From Proteus vulgaris (lineage in GTDB: Bacteria; Pseudomonadota; Gammaproteobacteria; Enterobacterales; Enterobacteriaceae): a stretch of 64,000 bases of DNA. A program made the position numbers and the translations under genes. The stretch spans positions 1,798,001-1,862,000 of the forward strand of contig NZ_CP090064.1 in NCBI RefSeq assembly GCF_023100685.1, given 5' to 3'. The notes below the pieces were generated by a model, which ran no database searches, was not told the DNA's origin, and saw nothing but the letters and a program-made list of their open reading frames with translations. Positions 37,401-45,526 of this stretch are shown here, in pieces. The number at the start of each line of letters is the position of its first letter. Position 1 is the first letter of the stretch.

Positions 37401-37940
37401 CTAAATCACATTAATAGCGTGACGTGGATACATGAGCCCAATCGGCGCAAAAGGAATATCATCTTCAAAATCAATCGGTGGCTGATTCTGTGGTGCTTGA
37501 TTACTCGGTGCTTGTTTTGGTGCTTGCGGTTGCTGTGGCTGTCCCCATCCTTGATTCTGCTGTGGCTTCTGGCTTCCTGCCTGATTACCACTGTTACCGC
37601 CTAGCATCTGCATTGTTCCACCAATATTGACCACTACTTCTGTTGTGTATCGGTCTTGCCCGCTTTGGTCTTGCCATTTTCTGGTTTGCAGAGAACCTTC
37701 TATGTATACCTGACTTCCTTTTCTTAGATATTCACCTGCAATTTCTGCTAATTTGCCGAAGATGCATACACGATGCCACTCGGTTTTTTCTTTCATCTCA
37801 CCGGTTTGTTTATCACGCCACGATTCCGATGTGGCTAGTGTGAGATTTGCTACTGCGCCACCTGACGGCATATATCGAATTTCAGGGTCTTGCCCCAGGT
37901 GACCAATAAGGATCACCTTGCATACTCCACGACTTGCCAT
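37401..37940 (-). CDS. ssb: Single-stranded DNA-binding protein
   Basis: 179 residues: OB-fold (about 1-112, [36 protein letters not shown]), Gln/Pro/Gly-rich linker, and the acidic tip FEDDIPF. Unlike host SSB the tip is not terminal: 15 residues, [15 protein letters not shown], follow it. It coats ssDNA during phage recombination and replication, and is directly downstream of a Sak4-like ATPase with which phage SSBs cooperate. Confidence 0.93.
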   Translation of the reverse strand: MASRGVCKVILIGHLGQDPEIRYMPSGGAVANLTLATSESWRDKQTGEMKEKTEWHRVCIFGKLAEIAGEYLRKGSQVYIEGSLQTRKWQDQSGQDRYTTEVVVNIGGTMQMLGGNSGNQAGSQKPQQNQGWGQPQQPQAPKQAPSNQAPQNQPPIDFEDDIPFAPIGLMYPRHAINVI

Positions 37941-38813
37941 TTACACCGCCTCTTGTTTAGTTAGTTCTTCTTTTCTTAGCTCATATACTTTCTGAGCTTC
38001 CGTTTGTTCAGATGTATCCCTAAGTGCTTTGTATGCTTCACTAAATGCGACTTTCAACTCATTCATGCTTTGCACTTCCATTGCGATGCTCGTAAAGTGA
38101 GCTAGATCTATCTCTGCTTTAGTACGCCCGTCGTTAAGCCATTCCATTAGCCTAATGCCTGTGGTTTCATCAATTACAGTAAAGTCAGCATTACTGAACA
38201 ATCCTGTCCGGTCTTTGCTGGCTACTGCTGTGTGGGTTTCATGATTAAGGTCGAGAACCGTGGTGAATTCATATTCAACACCGTCACGCTGCTCTGATTT
38301 CATCCCTAATTTATCAACGCGTTTTTTGCCGTTACCTTTGTCAACCTGAGCCGTTTCCGTTTTGCTCCGCATAGTCGCGATAATATTCACCTCAGACCGA
38401 AGAATCGCATCAAGAAACTTATTGTGGCGAGGAGTGATCACGCTCCATGCAGACCATGTATTTCCTCCAAATTTAGCTTTAGCTAGTGAATCAAGCATCT
38501 CTAAACAGCCACCTGTACCACTCCATTCATGAGTAAGGCTGTCGATTATGAGATTGTCGTAGCCAGCTTCCTGCGCAGCTCCGATAGCTTCAATAAATCG
38601 CTCTGGTGTAAAAGGTGGATCTAACTCCAATACGTCAAAATTAAAACGGTCAGAGTAAAGAGAAGCACTTCCTTTTTCTGTATCAATCAACGCCGTTTTT
38701 CCGCCAAGTCCTTTGGCTATTTCCAGTGCCCCGTAAGTTTTCCCTGACCCACTAGGTCCTGTTAAAGCGAGCCTTAACTTTGCTTTTTTTCGCATTGCCT
38801 TGACGAATTTCAT
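37941..38813 (-). CDS. Sak4-like recombination ATPase (AAA_24)
   Basis: 290 residues from the ATG at 38813 (GGGAG site; the frame continues to 38954 without need). Walker A GPSGSGKT near residue 20, Walker B NLIIDSLTHEW, and a RecA-like core. The family, AAA_24/Sak4, includes HK620 Sak4, a remote RecA relative that anneals ssDNA with its cognate SSB. The one-base gap to ssb supports that partnership. Confidence 0.82.
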   Translation of the reverse strand: MKFVKAMRKKAKLRLALTGPSGSGKTYGALEIAKGLGGKTALIDTEKGSASLYSDRFNFDVLELDPPFTPERFIEAIGAAQEAGYDNLIIDSLTHEWSGTGGCLEMLDSLAKAKFGGNTWSAWSVITPRHNKFLDAILRSEVNIIATMRSKTETAQVDKGNGKKRVDKLGMKSEQRDGVEYEFTTVLDLNHETHTAVASKDRTGLFSNADFTVIDETTGIRLMEWLNDGRTKAEIDLAHFTSIAMEVQSMNELKVAFSEAYKALRDTSEQTEAQKVYELRKEELTKQEAV

Positions 38814-38814
38814 A

Positions 38815-39132
38815 TTAATCTCCCAAATACTGACCAGGTCGGCGATCAGTTCCGTAGTAATCGATTTCAAATTTATTACTCGGTGCAGAACTCCTTTCTG
38901 TATCACGTATTGCTTGAATATGCGCTGGTAGAGGAGGGTGATTTTTCGATGCATCTAAATTCATGTGTAACAGTTCCATTGCTAGTCGCTTCTCTCTCTC
39001 CTTCACGCTCGTATTCGGCAAATGGCCCTCAATCATTGCAATAGCTTGAGCCAGAGCTTCCTCTCTGTTTTTTGCTAGTGATGATGTTAATCGAGGGTAT
39101 TTATCAGTAGGGTAAGAGTTAGAAACGTTCAT
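38815..39132 (-). CDS. Phage protein, 105 residues
   Basis: Soluble; helix EALAQAIAMIEGHLP and KEREKRLAMELLHMN, then a Pro-rich C-terminus ending YYGTDRRPGQYLGD. No family recognised. Start overlaps the upstream stop (ATGA), one base before the sak4-like start. Confidence 0.65.
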   Translation of the reverse strand: MNVSNSYPTDKYPRLTSSLAKNREEALAQAIAMIEGHLPNTSVKEREKRLAMELLHMNLDASKNHPPLPAHIQAIRDTERSSAPSNKFEIDYYGTDRRPGQYLGD

Positions 39133-39281
39133 TGAAAATCTCCTGCAAAATCCTTTAAAGGTGTCGACAATCCTTGTCGCCCTAACACTTCCGTTTGATA
39201 TATAAACTCATCGTGTTCGCGTTCCTGCGATTCTTTACGCTTCCTGCGTAATTCTTCTAACCATTGCTTTGAGTTGCTCAT
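39129..39281 (-). CDS. Small phage protein, 50 residues
   Basis: ATG at 39281 with GGAGGAG just upstream, stop TGA overlapping the next start by ATGA. N-terminal basic helix SKQWLEELRRKRKESQERE, then YQTEVLGRQG. It closes the gap between two genes with perfect coupling, so it is very likely real. Overlaps the upstream methyltransferase by four bases. Confidence 0.75.
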   Translation of the reverse strand: MSNSKQWLEELRRKRKESQEREHDEFIYQTEVLGRQGLSTPLKDFAGDFQ

Positions 39282-39751
39282 AACTCCTCCTTAATAAACA
39301 GCACCCAATGCGTTTTATCGTTCTTACCGACACGCTGTACTATTGTTGGTTTTTGGTCGGTTAGCGCTAAAACTTGCTTGGTAGGTATTTGCGTTTCATT
39401 CCACTTGAATGCCAATGTTCCGTTTGGCTTGAGCACTCTAAATGCTTCACTAAATCCTTTTGATAAATCGTCTTTCCATGACTCTTTATTTAATCTCCCA
39501 TACTTTTTAAACATCCATCCGTTGTGGCCAACCCTGATTAAATGAGGTGGGTCGAATATAACTTGATAAAATGAACCGTCAGGAAAGGGGAGGTTTTTAA
39601 AATCAGCGATAATGTTTGGAGTGATATTTAGCTTCCTGCCATCACATAAAATATGCTTCTCTGCGCGGATGTCGCTGTAAATTGCTCGATTATCTTCCTT
39701 GTCAAACCAGAACATGCGACTGCCACAACACATATCTAGAACCTGAGTCAC
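39278..39751 (-). CDS. SAM-dependent methyltransferase, DPPH type
   Basis: 157 residues. VLDMCCGSRMFWFD (SAM motif I with two Cys), FDPPHL (motif IV) and FSEAFRVLKPNGTLAFKW. The DPPH motif points to amino-methylation of a nucleic-acid base, but the small size leaves no target recognition domain. Third methyltransferase of the operon. Confidence 0.82.
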   Translation of the reverse strand: MTQVLDMCCGSRMFWFDKEDNRAIYSDIRAEKHILCDGRKLNITPNIIADFKNLPFPDGSFYQVIFDPPHLIRVGHNGWMFKKYGRLNKESWKDDLSKGFSEAFRVLKPNGTLAFKWNETQIPTKQVLALTDQKPTIVQRVGKNDKTHWVLFIKEEL

Positions 39752-40014
39752 GCAACCCTCCTTAACTTAGAAACTCGTAATATCCTGTTAATAAAGGCTT
39801 CCTTGCCAATCGCATTGATAATCCGCTCAAGCGATTCGTCGTCACAATCGAGCACATATTCCATTGCCTCAACTGAGTCGATTTCCGTTAATTTAGCCAG
39901 CTCAGCGAAACTTCCTGTTTCAATCTGAACCTGACTAACATCATCAAAATCAATCACGACTTTCCCGTCGCTATTAACTCTCATTCCGTAAGAGTATCTG
40001 AAGGCTATTTGCAT
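39748..40014 (-). CDS. Phage protein, 88 residues
   Basis: ATG at 40014 chosen for its AGGAGGG site; the frame extends to 40059. MRVNSDGKVVIDFDDVSQVQIETGSF, then an acidic helix and a basic C-terminus (RILRVSKLRRVA). Family unknown. Confidence 0.65.
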   Translation of the reverse strand: MQIAFRYSYGMRVNSDGKVVIDFDDVSQVQIETGSFAELAKLTEIDSVEAMEYVLDCDDESLERIINAIGKEAFINRILRVSKLRRVA

Positions 40015-40139
40015 AAACCCTCCTGATAGCTTTCTTTGAGTAATTCCATTGCTAACCACCAGATATCCTCACATTTCTGGCGAATAGCTACCTGCGCCTG
40101 AGCTTGCGCCAGACGGAAAATATCTTGGTTAATTTTCAT
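40005..40139 (-). CDS. Small phage protein, 44 residues
   Basis: ATG at 40139 with AAGGT upstream; one helix, QDIFRLAQAQAQVAIRQK, then CEDIWWLAMELLKESYQEG. Overlaps the downstream gene by ten bases, and its last codons contain that gene's ribosome binding site. Confidence 0.6.
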   Translation of the reverse strand: MKINQDIFRLAQAQAQVAIRQKCEDIWWLAMELLKESYQEGLCK

Positions 40140-40142
40140 AAT

Positions 40143-40217
40143 TTACCTTGCGATAATTAGACTTAATGAAATGACTGCGAATAGAAGTAGGGCGCTGAAT
40201 ATAGTGTCTATGTTCAT
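40143..40217 (-). CDS. Possible 24-residue membrane peptide
   Basis: ATG at 40217, stop at 40143, GAGAAT upstream; the peptide is almost entirely one hydrophobic helix (FSALLLFAVISLSLII). Three bases separate its stop from the next start. Typical of tiny phage membrane peptides, but the evidence is thin. Confidence 0.4.
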   Translation of the reverse strand: MNIDTIFSALLLFAVISLSLIIAR

Positions 40218-40277
40218 GCGAAATTCTCACTATTTAGATAGCGATTGTTATTTAGGTTCTGGTGTTGGTGCGGTGGG

Positions 40278-41273
40278 TTAGTAGTGAATTTTTACGTTTG
40301 ATACTAAGTTTTTAGCGATAGCGATAATGCAATTCTTGGCGCACTCTTCTTGAATGCCAGCATCAATTAAATCTTGCATGGCTTTATTGTTAACTGTTTT
40401 CTGATGCTCCTTATCAGCCTGACGTTTAGCTTCTTCCTGACGCTTGCGTTCTTCTTCTGCTAATCGCGCTTGTTCTGCTTCCTGTGCTTTCTTACGCTCA
40501 GCCTCGATAGCTAATTGCTTCTCACGCTCAGCTCGTTCCTGAGCCTCTTTAGCATCACGTTCTGCCTTTTCCTTGGCTTCTTTTACCGCTTGCTCTGCAC
40601 GTTGAATAGCTTCCTGCTTTTCACGCTCTGCGCGTTCTTGTGCTTCTTTGGCTTCACGTTCGCGCTGTGATGCTGCTTCGATTTCTTGCTGTGCTTTTTG
40701 TTCGGCTTCTAACCTCGCTTGCTCTACTGCTTGTTTCTTCAGCTCTTCTTCGTGAGCAATACGTTGGCGTTCTGCTTCGGCTTTATCTTCTTCTAAATCA
40801 CGATCGAATTTCTCATTCATGAGCAGGGCTATTTCATGGTCTGACTCGATACGCTCAGCAAGTGCCTTATCGAATACTGCATTCATTTCTAGCGCCTCTT
40901 CGTGCCACGCTAACATTTGCTGTTCTGCTTTTATTCTATCTTGCTCAGCCTCCCACTCGGTTAATGGCTGTCGAACTTTATCGCGCAATGCATCAAAACG
41001 CTCTCGTACAGTTCGGCGATTAGCATCGATTAGCTTTGGTATTTCTTTTAACTCTGCCACCAAGTCTTTACCGAGCCCATCAAGGTAAGTTTTTGATTGA
41101 GCGACTTTATAAGCCAGCGAAGCAATTTCCTTGCGACCTTTAGCAGTGCTAACATCGTGAATAAAAGAGTTAACTTCTTGCTCTACTTTACGGATGATAT
41201 CTTCGACGCTGTCTGATGATTTAAATACTTCAAGCGCCGTCGATTTTTCAATTACGACTAATTCATTTGCCAT
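40278..41273 (-). CDS. Coiled-coil phage protein (TolA-like repeats)
   Basis: 331 residues from the ATG at 41273. N-terminal 130 residues are helical (KGRKEIASLAYKVAQSKTYLDGLGKDLVAELKEIPKLI, a pattern found in DUF1351-like phage proteins); residues about 160-290 are a long charged coiled coil of Ala/Glu/Lys/Arg/Gln with the repeated EAQERAEREKQ at two places. C-terminal QDLIDAGIQEECAKNCIIAIAK is globular. Probably accessory to recombination; not a true TolA. Confidence 0.7.
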   Translation of the reverse strand: MANELVVIEKSTALEVFKSSDSVEDIIRKVEQEVNSFIHDVSTAKGRKEIASLAYKVAQSKTYLDGLGKDLVAELKEIPKLIDANRRTVRERFDALRDKVRQPLTEWEAEQDRIKAEQQMLAWHEEALEMNAVFDKALAERIESDHEIALLMNEKFDRDLEEDKAEAERQRIAHEEELKKQAVEQARLEAEQKAQQEIEAASQREREAKEAQERAEREKQEAIQRAEQAVKEAKEKAERDAKEAQERAEREKQLAIEAERKKAQEAEQARLAEEERKRQEEAKRQADKEHQKTVNNKAMQDLIDAGIQEECAKNCIIAIAKNLVSNVKIHY

Positions 41274-41295
41274 TTCCAATTTTCCTTATGTGCGT

Positions 41296-41496
41296 TTAGA
41301 AGTTTTTGGCGTGATATTCTTCGAGCAACTTGGCGATATCAGATTCTTTAAATGAACCACCATGTTCACCGTTGGGCTCTTCTATCCAAAGCTGGCCATC
41401 TCCAAACTGTGAAATAGTCATCTTACCGATAGTTACGGCTTGAACTGGTTTGTTGTTATTTGCAATTGGATTACTTTCTGATTCTGTGAATTCCAT
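41296..41496 (-). CDS. Small phage protein, 66 residues
   Basis: AVTIGKMTISQFGDGQLWIEEPNGEHGGSF followed by a C-terminal helix. Seen in this form in several lambdoid early regions; function unknown. 22 bases before the coiled-coil gene. Confidence 0.65.
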   Translation of the reverse strand: MEFTESESNPIANNNKPVQAVTIGKMTISQFGDGQLWIEEPNGEHGGSFKESDIAKLLEEYHAKNF

Positions 41497-41587
41497 AATT
41501 AATTCCTTATGTGCGTATTCCTCACTATTAATAGCGATATGAATGATTAATTAATGGGTTACTGCTGACCGAGGGCTTTTGCGATTG

Positions 41588-41833
41588 CTAGAGTGGCGAT
41601 TCTAACTTGGCGACAACTTCGTCATAATTAACTTCGAACTCTTCGCAGTATTCTTGTAACACGGTAGGTTCAATAGAATTATTTACGGCATGAGCCTCAT
41701 CCTGAGTTAGTAAATCATCACGATAATCATTGAACGCAAATGCCACTAAGTGCCCTCCTAATATTTTCATGCCTGCATATACTATTGGCTCTTCGTTGTC
41801 ATCATACTCAACTACGAATGTCATTTTTCCCAT
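41588..41833 (-). CDS. Small acidic phage protein, 81 residues
   Basis: Very acidic (YDDNEEP, EEFEVNYDEVVAKLE), no membrane segment. Acidic early phage proteins sometimes mimic DNA, but nothing specific is visible. One base after the upstream stop. Confidence 0.6.
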   Translation of the reverse strand: MGKMTFVVEYDDNEEPIVYAGMKILGGHLVAFAFNDYRDDLLTQDEAHAVNNSIEPTVLQEYCEEFEVNYDEVVAKLESPL

Positions 41834-41834
41834 A

Positions 41835-42203
41835 TCACCCCCTAGCCTTTAACATTGCATCTGCCATAAGGTAGGATTCTTTAGCAACCCATACCACAGA
41901 TTGTTCGGTTACATTGTCAATCATGCAGTGGTTAGATAAGATCCCATTCATAGCCTCAGTTGCAACGTAATCTCTAAAAGAGATATCAGCTAACATCAGC
42001 TCAGGCTCTTTAGCATCTGGACGCCACAGTAAATCATAGTCGCCGTTATCATCGAAGCTGGTTACTTGGTATTTCCAGCGGTGACCTTTGAATTCGAATG
42101 TTGCAGGAGTTCCAACGGTATAGTTTCCAGTTTTTGGAAATCTTGCGGTCATGTAATCTTTATACTCAGGCGAGTCTTTATATACTTTCAGTGTTATTGA
42201 CAT
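41835..42203 (-). CDS. Phage protein, 122 residues
   Basis: FKGHRWKYQVTSFDDNGDYDLLWRPDAKEPELMLADISFRDYV in the middle; soluble and without a recognised family. Followed directly by the acidic protein gene. Confidence 0.6.
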   Translation of the reverse strand: MSITLKVYKDSPEYKDYMTARFPKTGNYTVGTPATFEFKGHRWKYQVTSFDDNGDYDLLWRPDAKEPELMLADISFRDYVATEAMNGILSNHCMIDNVTEQSVVWVAKESYLMADAMLKARG

Positions 42204-42308
42204 CTCTATCTCCTATCTATTAATCAACTCACAACAAGTTATGCCCTGACAGACAAAAGAAAGGGGCCGTATAATTGATCTCTTAATAGAATATGTTATT
42301 GAATAATA

Positions 42309-42977
42309 TTAATAATGTTCAATTCTAACCGTCCCGTCAGGAACGCCATATAGACTTAATGACCAGCATGCCTCTCCCACGGCGGAGACATATGGTCTGG
42401 CATCAGGAGGAACCCCTTCAAGTGAATTAACCCACTCATTAACAGATTCCTTACTTATTTTATCCCTCTGAGCTTTGCCCATCTGCCTGCACACCATTCT
42501 GGATAACGCATCAGCGCCATCCTGATCATGCAGATACCTGATCTGTAATACGCTATACCCTCGATTTAATTGCCGTGTTGCAAATGATATTCCTTCGAGT
42601 CTAGCTATGCACTCAGGGTCATTCGAGCATAGTTCCGCATGTGCTTCTTGTTGTTCCTTGTCTGCCAATTGTTTGGCTTTAATTCTATCTATTTCACTAT
42701 TGTAATTAGCCAGCCATATATCGAAATAGCATTTAGAATCCCATCGGCATGACATGGTTGCTGGCTTTGCTAATTTATTGCCTGTTATATTGAAATACTC
42801 TTGCTGGAGAGCAAGGACACTAGACATGCTACCATCCGGCAATCTAAATCTTTCCTCGCTCATTTTTGCGTACTGTTCATCTTCGTTTTTGGGTGGAATA
42901 ATGATATATCCGACAAAGAAGAAAACAGAAACCAACAAAAGCGGTTTCAGTATAGATGCTGTAGCTTTTTTGTTCAT
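42309..42977 (-). CDS. Membrane-anchored or exported phage protein, 222 residues
   Basis: N-terminal transmembrane/signal helix (LKPLLLVSVFFFVGYIII, about 10-28), then a Cys-containing soluble domain (MSCRWDSKCYFDIW; LCSNDPECIARL; MVCRQMG; GEACWSL). Seven cysteines suit a periplasmic, disulfide-bonded protein. As an early-operon gene placed second after N, it could act on superinfecting phage or the envelope; inference only. Confidence 0.65.
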   Translation of the reverse strand: MNKKATASILKPLLLVSVFFFVGYIIIPPKNEDEQYAKMSEERFRLPDGSMSSVLALQQEYFNITGNKLAKPATMSCRWDSKCYFDIWLANYNSEIDRIKAKQLADKEQQEAHAELCSNDPECIARLEGISFATRQLNRGYSVLQIRYLHDQDGADALSRMVCRQMGKAQRDKISKESVNEWVNSLEGVPPDARPYVSAVGEACWSLSLYGVPDGTVRIEHY

Positions 42978-43065
42978 TTATCTGCCTAGTAGTTTAGCTA
43001 TTGCCAGTGAATAAATCTTACTATGACATCAACGCAAATCCAAACAAGCGCCGGGAAAATTCGAT

Positions 43066-43395
43066 TTAATCCCTCGCCGTCACTTCACCAGACTCTAATA
43101 ACGTTCCTGATTTTCTATATTTAGCTGAGTAAATACTAGAATTAGGTAAGCAACAGTTATCTCCACTTGGATAATGCTTTGTTGGTTTGATAGAGAGAAC
43201 AGGGCGCTCTTTCTTCTCTTTCACTGAGTTAGCTTTAGAAATCTCTTCTTCTTTCAGCTTGTTAGCTCTGAAAGTTGCATATCTAGCGTATTGGCGAGAT
43301 TTATATGAATCACTGTTTACATGCTTAACTTCTACTTGTTTACGTTCACCAGCTTTCTTAGGTGACGTTTTTAACGGTTGAATATAAGTTGTCAT
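43066..43395 (-). CDS. N: N-like early antitermination protein
   Basis: 109 residues, basic. An Arg-rich segment (KSRQYARYATFRANKL, about 32-47) could bind boxB, and the C-terminus LPNSSIYSAKYRKSGTLLESGEVTAR follows the pattern of P22-type N (LPGVALYAAGHRKS...ITAR). It is the first gene of the leftward operon, as N is in lambda, and a boxA plus hairpin lie between the probable pL and the gene, with a matching boxA after cro. Strong site (GAGGAGGC) before the ATG. Confidence 0.68.
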   Translation of the reverse strand: MTTYIQPLKTSPKKAGERKQVEVKHVNSDSYKSRQYARYATFRANKLKEEEISKANSVKEKKERPVLSIKPTKHYPSGDNCCLPNSSIYSAKYRKSGTLLESGEVTARD

Positions 43396-43421
43396 GTTGC
43401 CTCCTCTGAATAAGTTTTAGT

Positions 43422-43529
43422 GATTGGTGGTAGGTGCCGATCTCCTACTTGTGAACAGTCCCAGCCGCTAGACTGGTTGCCCACGCCTGCTAGCATTCAG
43501 CTACTAATCGGCCTTAGCATTCACCAATC
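43422..43529 (-). other. Structured leader of the N-like gene
   Basis: GATTGGTG at 43422-43429 is exactly complementary to CACCAATC at 43522-43529, closing a region of about 92 bases that holds further stems (for example GTAGG/CCTAC at 43430-43449 and CAGTC/GACTG). The layout resembles the RNase III-sensitive hairpin in the lambda N leader. Confidence 0.45.
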
Positions 43530-43553
43530 CCAAAACTCACTCAGTGAAATGTT

Positions 43554-43596
43554 GGACAAGATGTCATTGTCCGTACTGCTATATTTTTAAAGAGCA
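43554..43596 (-). promoter_or_regulatory. nutL: boxA and boxB-like hairpin
   Basis: Read on the minus strand: boxA TGCTCTTTAAAAAT (43596-43583), 10-11 bases, then the hairpin 43572-43554 with stem GGACAA/TTGTCC and loop TGACATC. The 12 bases GCTCTTTAAAAA recur exactly after cro, followed at nearly the same spacing by loop TGACCTC. Confidence 0.72.
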
Positions 43597-43636
43597 TGGC
43601 TTGCTTATGTATCTTGCTTGCCGTTGATGTGATTAA

Positions 43637-43680
43637 ATGTATACGATAAGTAGACGCATGTAAATACTAAATGTAGACAT
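43637..43680. promoter_or_regulatory. Left operator and probable pL
   Basis: ATGTATAC at 43637-43644, related ATGTAAATAC at 43658-43667 and ATGTAGACAT at 43671-43680, matching the operator motif next to cI and cro. On the minus strand TTTACA with TACATT 17 bases on could be pL, overlapping the first operator. The remaining 43681-43781 has nothing I can name. Confidence 0.6.
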
Positions 43681-43781
43681 TTGAGATAAATAAAAGTCAA
43701 CTATCTGTATTTTCAGATAATTTATTTTCAAATAAATCTCAGATTGGAATGCAGATCACTTCTTTGGAGGGGGAGGGGCAC

Positions 43782-43805
43782 AAAAAAGCCCTCGCGGGGA
43801 GGGCT
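43782..43805 (-). terminator. Terminator of the cI-rhuM unit
   Basis: 7-bp stem (43787-43793 with 43799-43805), five-base loop, T-run on the minus strand from 43787 to 43782. Confidence 0.85.
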
Positions 43806-43814
43806 GGGTGGGGT

Positions 43815-44840
43815 TTAATCCTGGTCTTCAAATAGGAAGTTAAATTCTCCCAATGCCATGAGCTCTGGGTCATATATATACCCAGCTTTTTCTATAATCC
43901 TTTTCTTTTTAAATAGCTTGTGCTGCCTATCTGCGTGCTCGTTGGCTTCTTCACGCAAAAAATAGCCATTTGGATTATCAGGCAACAATGCGTATTCATT
44001 GAAAACTAAAAGTTTATCAACATGCTCATTGAGTGATCGCATGGTCATTTTCTTTCCTTGCAACGCGGTTGACTCAGCATGTAGCAGAAACTGCTCAGAG
44101 AGTAGATGCATTCTGTAAAGCTCATTTTCTTTCAGGTAATTTTTGCCAACCTTGGCCTCTTTAAGCGTTGGTGAAACTCCTGAAAATGAATTAAGCCCCA
44201 TATTGTCATCTTCATGGTTTGCTCTATCGAGAATTAATTTAGCGCTCACCATCCCCGTGATAGCATAATGAAACTTATCCTGCATTTTTGAATAGAAACT
44301 CCTTACCTCTGGTGAGTTCCCATCATAGTCGGACGCACTTTCCTTAAAACAGTCTTTTAGCTTGTCGTAAACATGACGCTCATCAGCTCGAATAGCTCGA
44401 ATTTTTGCGGCAAGTTCATTAGTTTTTTCGGGGGAGTCACGTAAAGCTTTTTCGTTTAGTACGAAGCCATCACGGAGATATGATTTTATTAATTCAGAGG
44501 CCCACTGTCTAAACTCGACGGCTCTACGACCATTAACACGAAACACTATGAAGTTAATCATATCTATACTGTAGTGGTTTATTTCTCTATAAACCTTGCG
44601 ATTCCCCTCATTTCGAACTAGTCGGAGAGGCCGACTAGTTGAATTTCGGTCTAGCTCTCCATCAGAATATATATTATTTATGTGTTCTGTTATCGTGTTT
44701 CTGGCGACATTGAATAGCTTGGCGATCTCTTTTTCAGTAACCCATATTTCTTGAGTTTCAGTGTCTACCCTTACATCAATAAGTTGGTCATCTTTTTGAT
44801 AAACCTCAACTTTGAAATTCACTTCATCATTATTGCTCAT
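43815..44840 (-). CDS. RhuM family protein in the lysogenic operon
   Basis: 341 residues. N-terminal HTH-like part (WVTEKEIAKLFNVARNTITEHINNIYSDGEL), FRVNGRRAVEFRQWASELIKSYLRDGFVLNEKAL typical of RhuM, and a C-terminal region with a Fic/Doc-like helical set (HYAITGMVSAKLILDRANHEDDNMGL; NEHVDKLLVFNEY). RhuM was named from Salmonella SPI-3; its biochemical role is unknown. Only 32 bases separate it from cI, and a terminator follows, so it is expressed with the repressor in the lysogen, like rexAB of lambda. Confidence 0.88.
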   Translation of the reverse strand: MSNNDEVNFKVEVYQKDDQLIDVRVDTETQEIWVTEKEIAKLFNVARNTITEHINNIYSDGELDRNSTSRPLRLVRNEGNRKVYREINHYSIDMINFIVFRVNGRRAVEFRQWASELIKSYLRDGFVLNEKALRDSPEKTNELAAKIRAIRADERHVYDKLKDCFKESASDYDGNSPEVRSFYSKMQDKFHYAITGMVSAKLILDRANHEDDNMGLNSFSGVSPTLKEAKVGKNYLKENELYRMHLLSEQFLLHAESTALQGKKMTMRSLNEHVDKLLVFNEYALLPDNPNGYFLREEANEHADRQHKLFKKKRIIEKAGYIYDPELMALGEFNFLFEDQD

Positions 44841-44872
44841 CTACCTTCCTTATTGAATTAAAACACCACACC

Positions 44873-45526
44873 CTAAAACGTGTCGTCAGGCCATTGTGAC
44901 TTGATTACCTTGCCTATGATTGTGCAGTTACCGTTAATAGGGATCAGGTCATAGCGTGGGTTTAATGGCTCTAGATACTCAATTCCACCTTCTCTAATCA
45001 ATCGCTTGAATGTGAACTCATCATTTAGCAAACGGGCGACACAGAAATCTCCGAACTCTACTTCTTCTTCAGGATCAACCAGAATTAGCATTCCTTCAGG
45101 AAAACTTGGCTTACCTCCTGGTGGTGCTGTCATTGATTGACCTTCAACCTCTAACCAGAAAGAACGTTCACTGGCTTTCTTAGCTGTTGGTATCCACGAC
45201 ACAGCATCTTTCTGAGTGTATGAGTTAAATTCTGTTGAGAAAGCGCCAGCTTGTACCTTCGTGAAGAGAGGGTACTGGTAGGTTGGTGGTTGGTGGCTAA
45301 TATCTTCTTTTTCGATGCTAATTGAGCCGTCAGCGTTAATAACTGCATTATTCACACCAACAAATGCCAATATGCCAGCAATGTCATGTAGAGACGGCTC
45401 TCTCTTACCTGTCATCCAGTGACCAACCGCACCCTTCGATACCGAAAAGCGCTCAGCTAAATCATCATAAGTAATGCCTTTGTCCTTCATTAAGGATTTG
45501 GCTAGTTCATACCATTTCATTTTCAT
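44873..45526 (-). CDS. cI: CI-like prophage repressor
   Basis: 217 residues from the ATG at 45526. N-terminal HTH ([24 protein letters not shown]), hinge, and a LexA-type S24 domain with catalytic Ser in [19 protein letters not shown] and Lys in DEFTFKRLI. It should hold the prophage and self-cleave after RecA activation. The start lies seven bases after a perfect TATAAT, so the transcript from pRM is leaderless, as for lambda cI; the longer frame to 45568 would begin upstream of that promoter. Confidence 0.92.
   Translation of the reverse strand: MKMKWYELAKSLMKDKGITYDDLAERFSVSKGAVGHWMTGKREPSLHDIAGILAFVGVNNAVINADGSISIEKEDISHQPPTYQYPLFTKVQAGAFSTEFNSYTQKDAVSWIPTAKKASERSFWLEVEGQSMTAPPGGKPSFPEGMLILVDPEEEVEFGDFCVARLLNDEFTFKRLIREGGIEYLEPLNPRYDLIPINGNCTIIGKVIKSQWPDDTF

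Noticed and set aside
40278..41273. TolA
   Set aside because: Only the Ala/Glu/Lys coiled coil is TolA-like; no membrane anchor, and the ends are phage-type.
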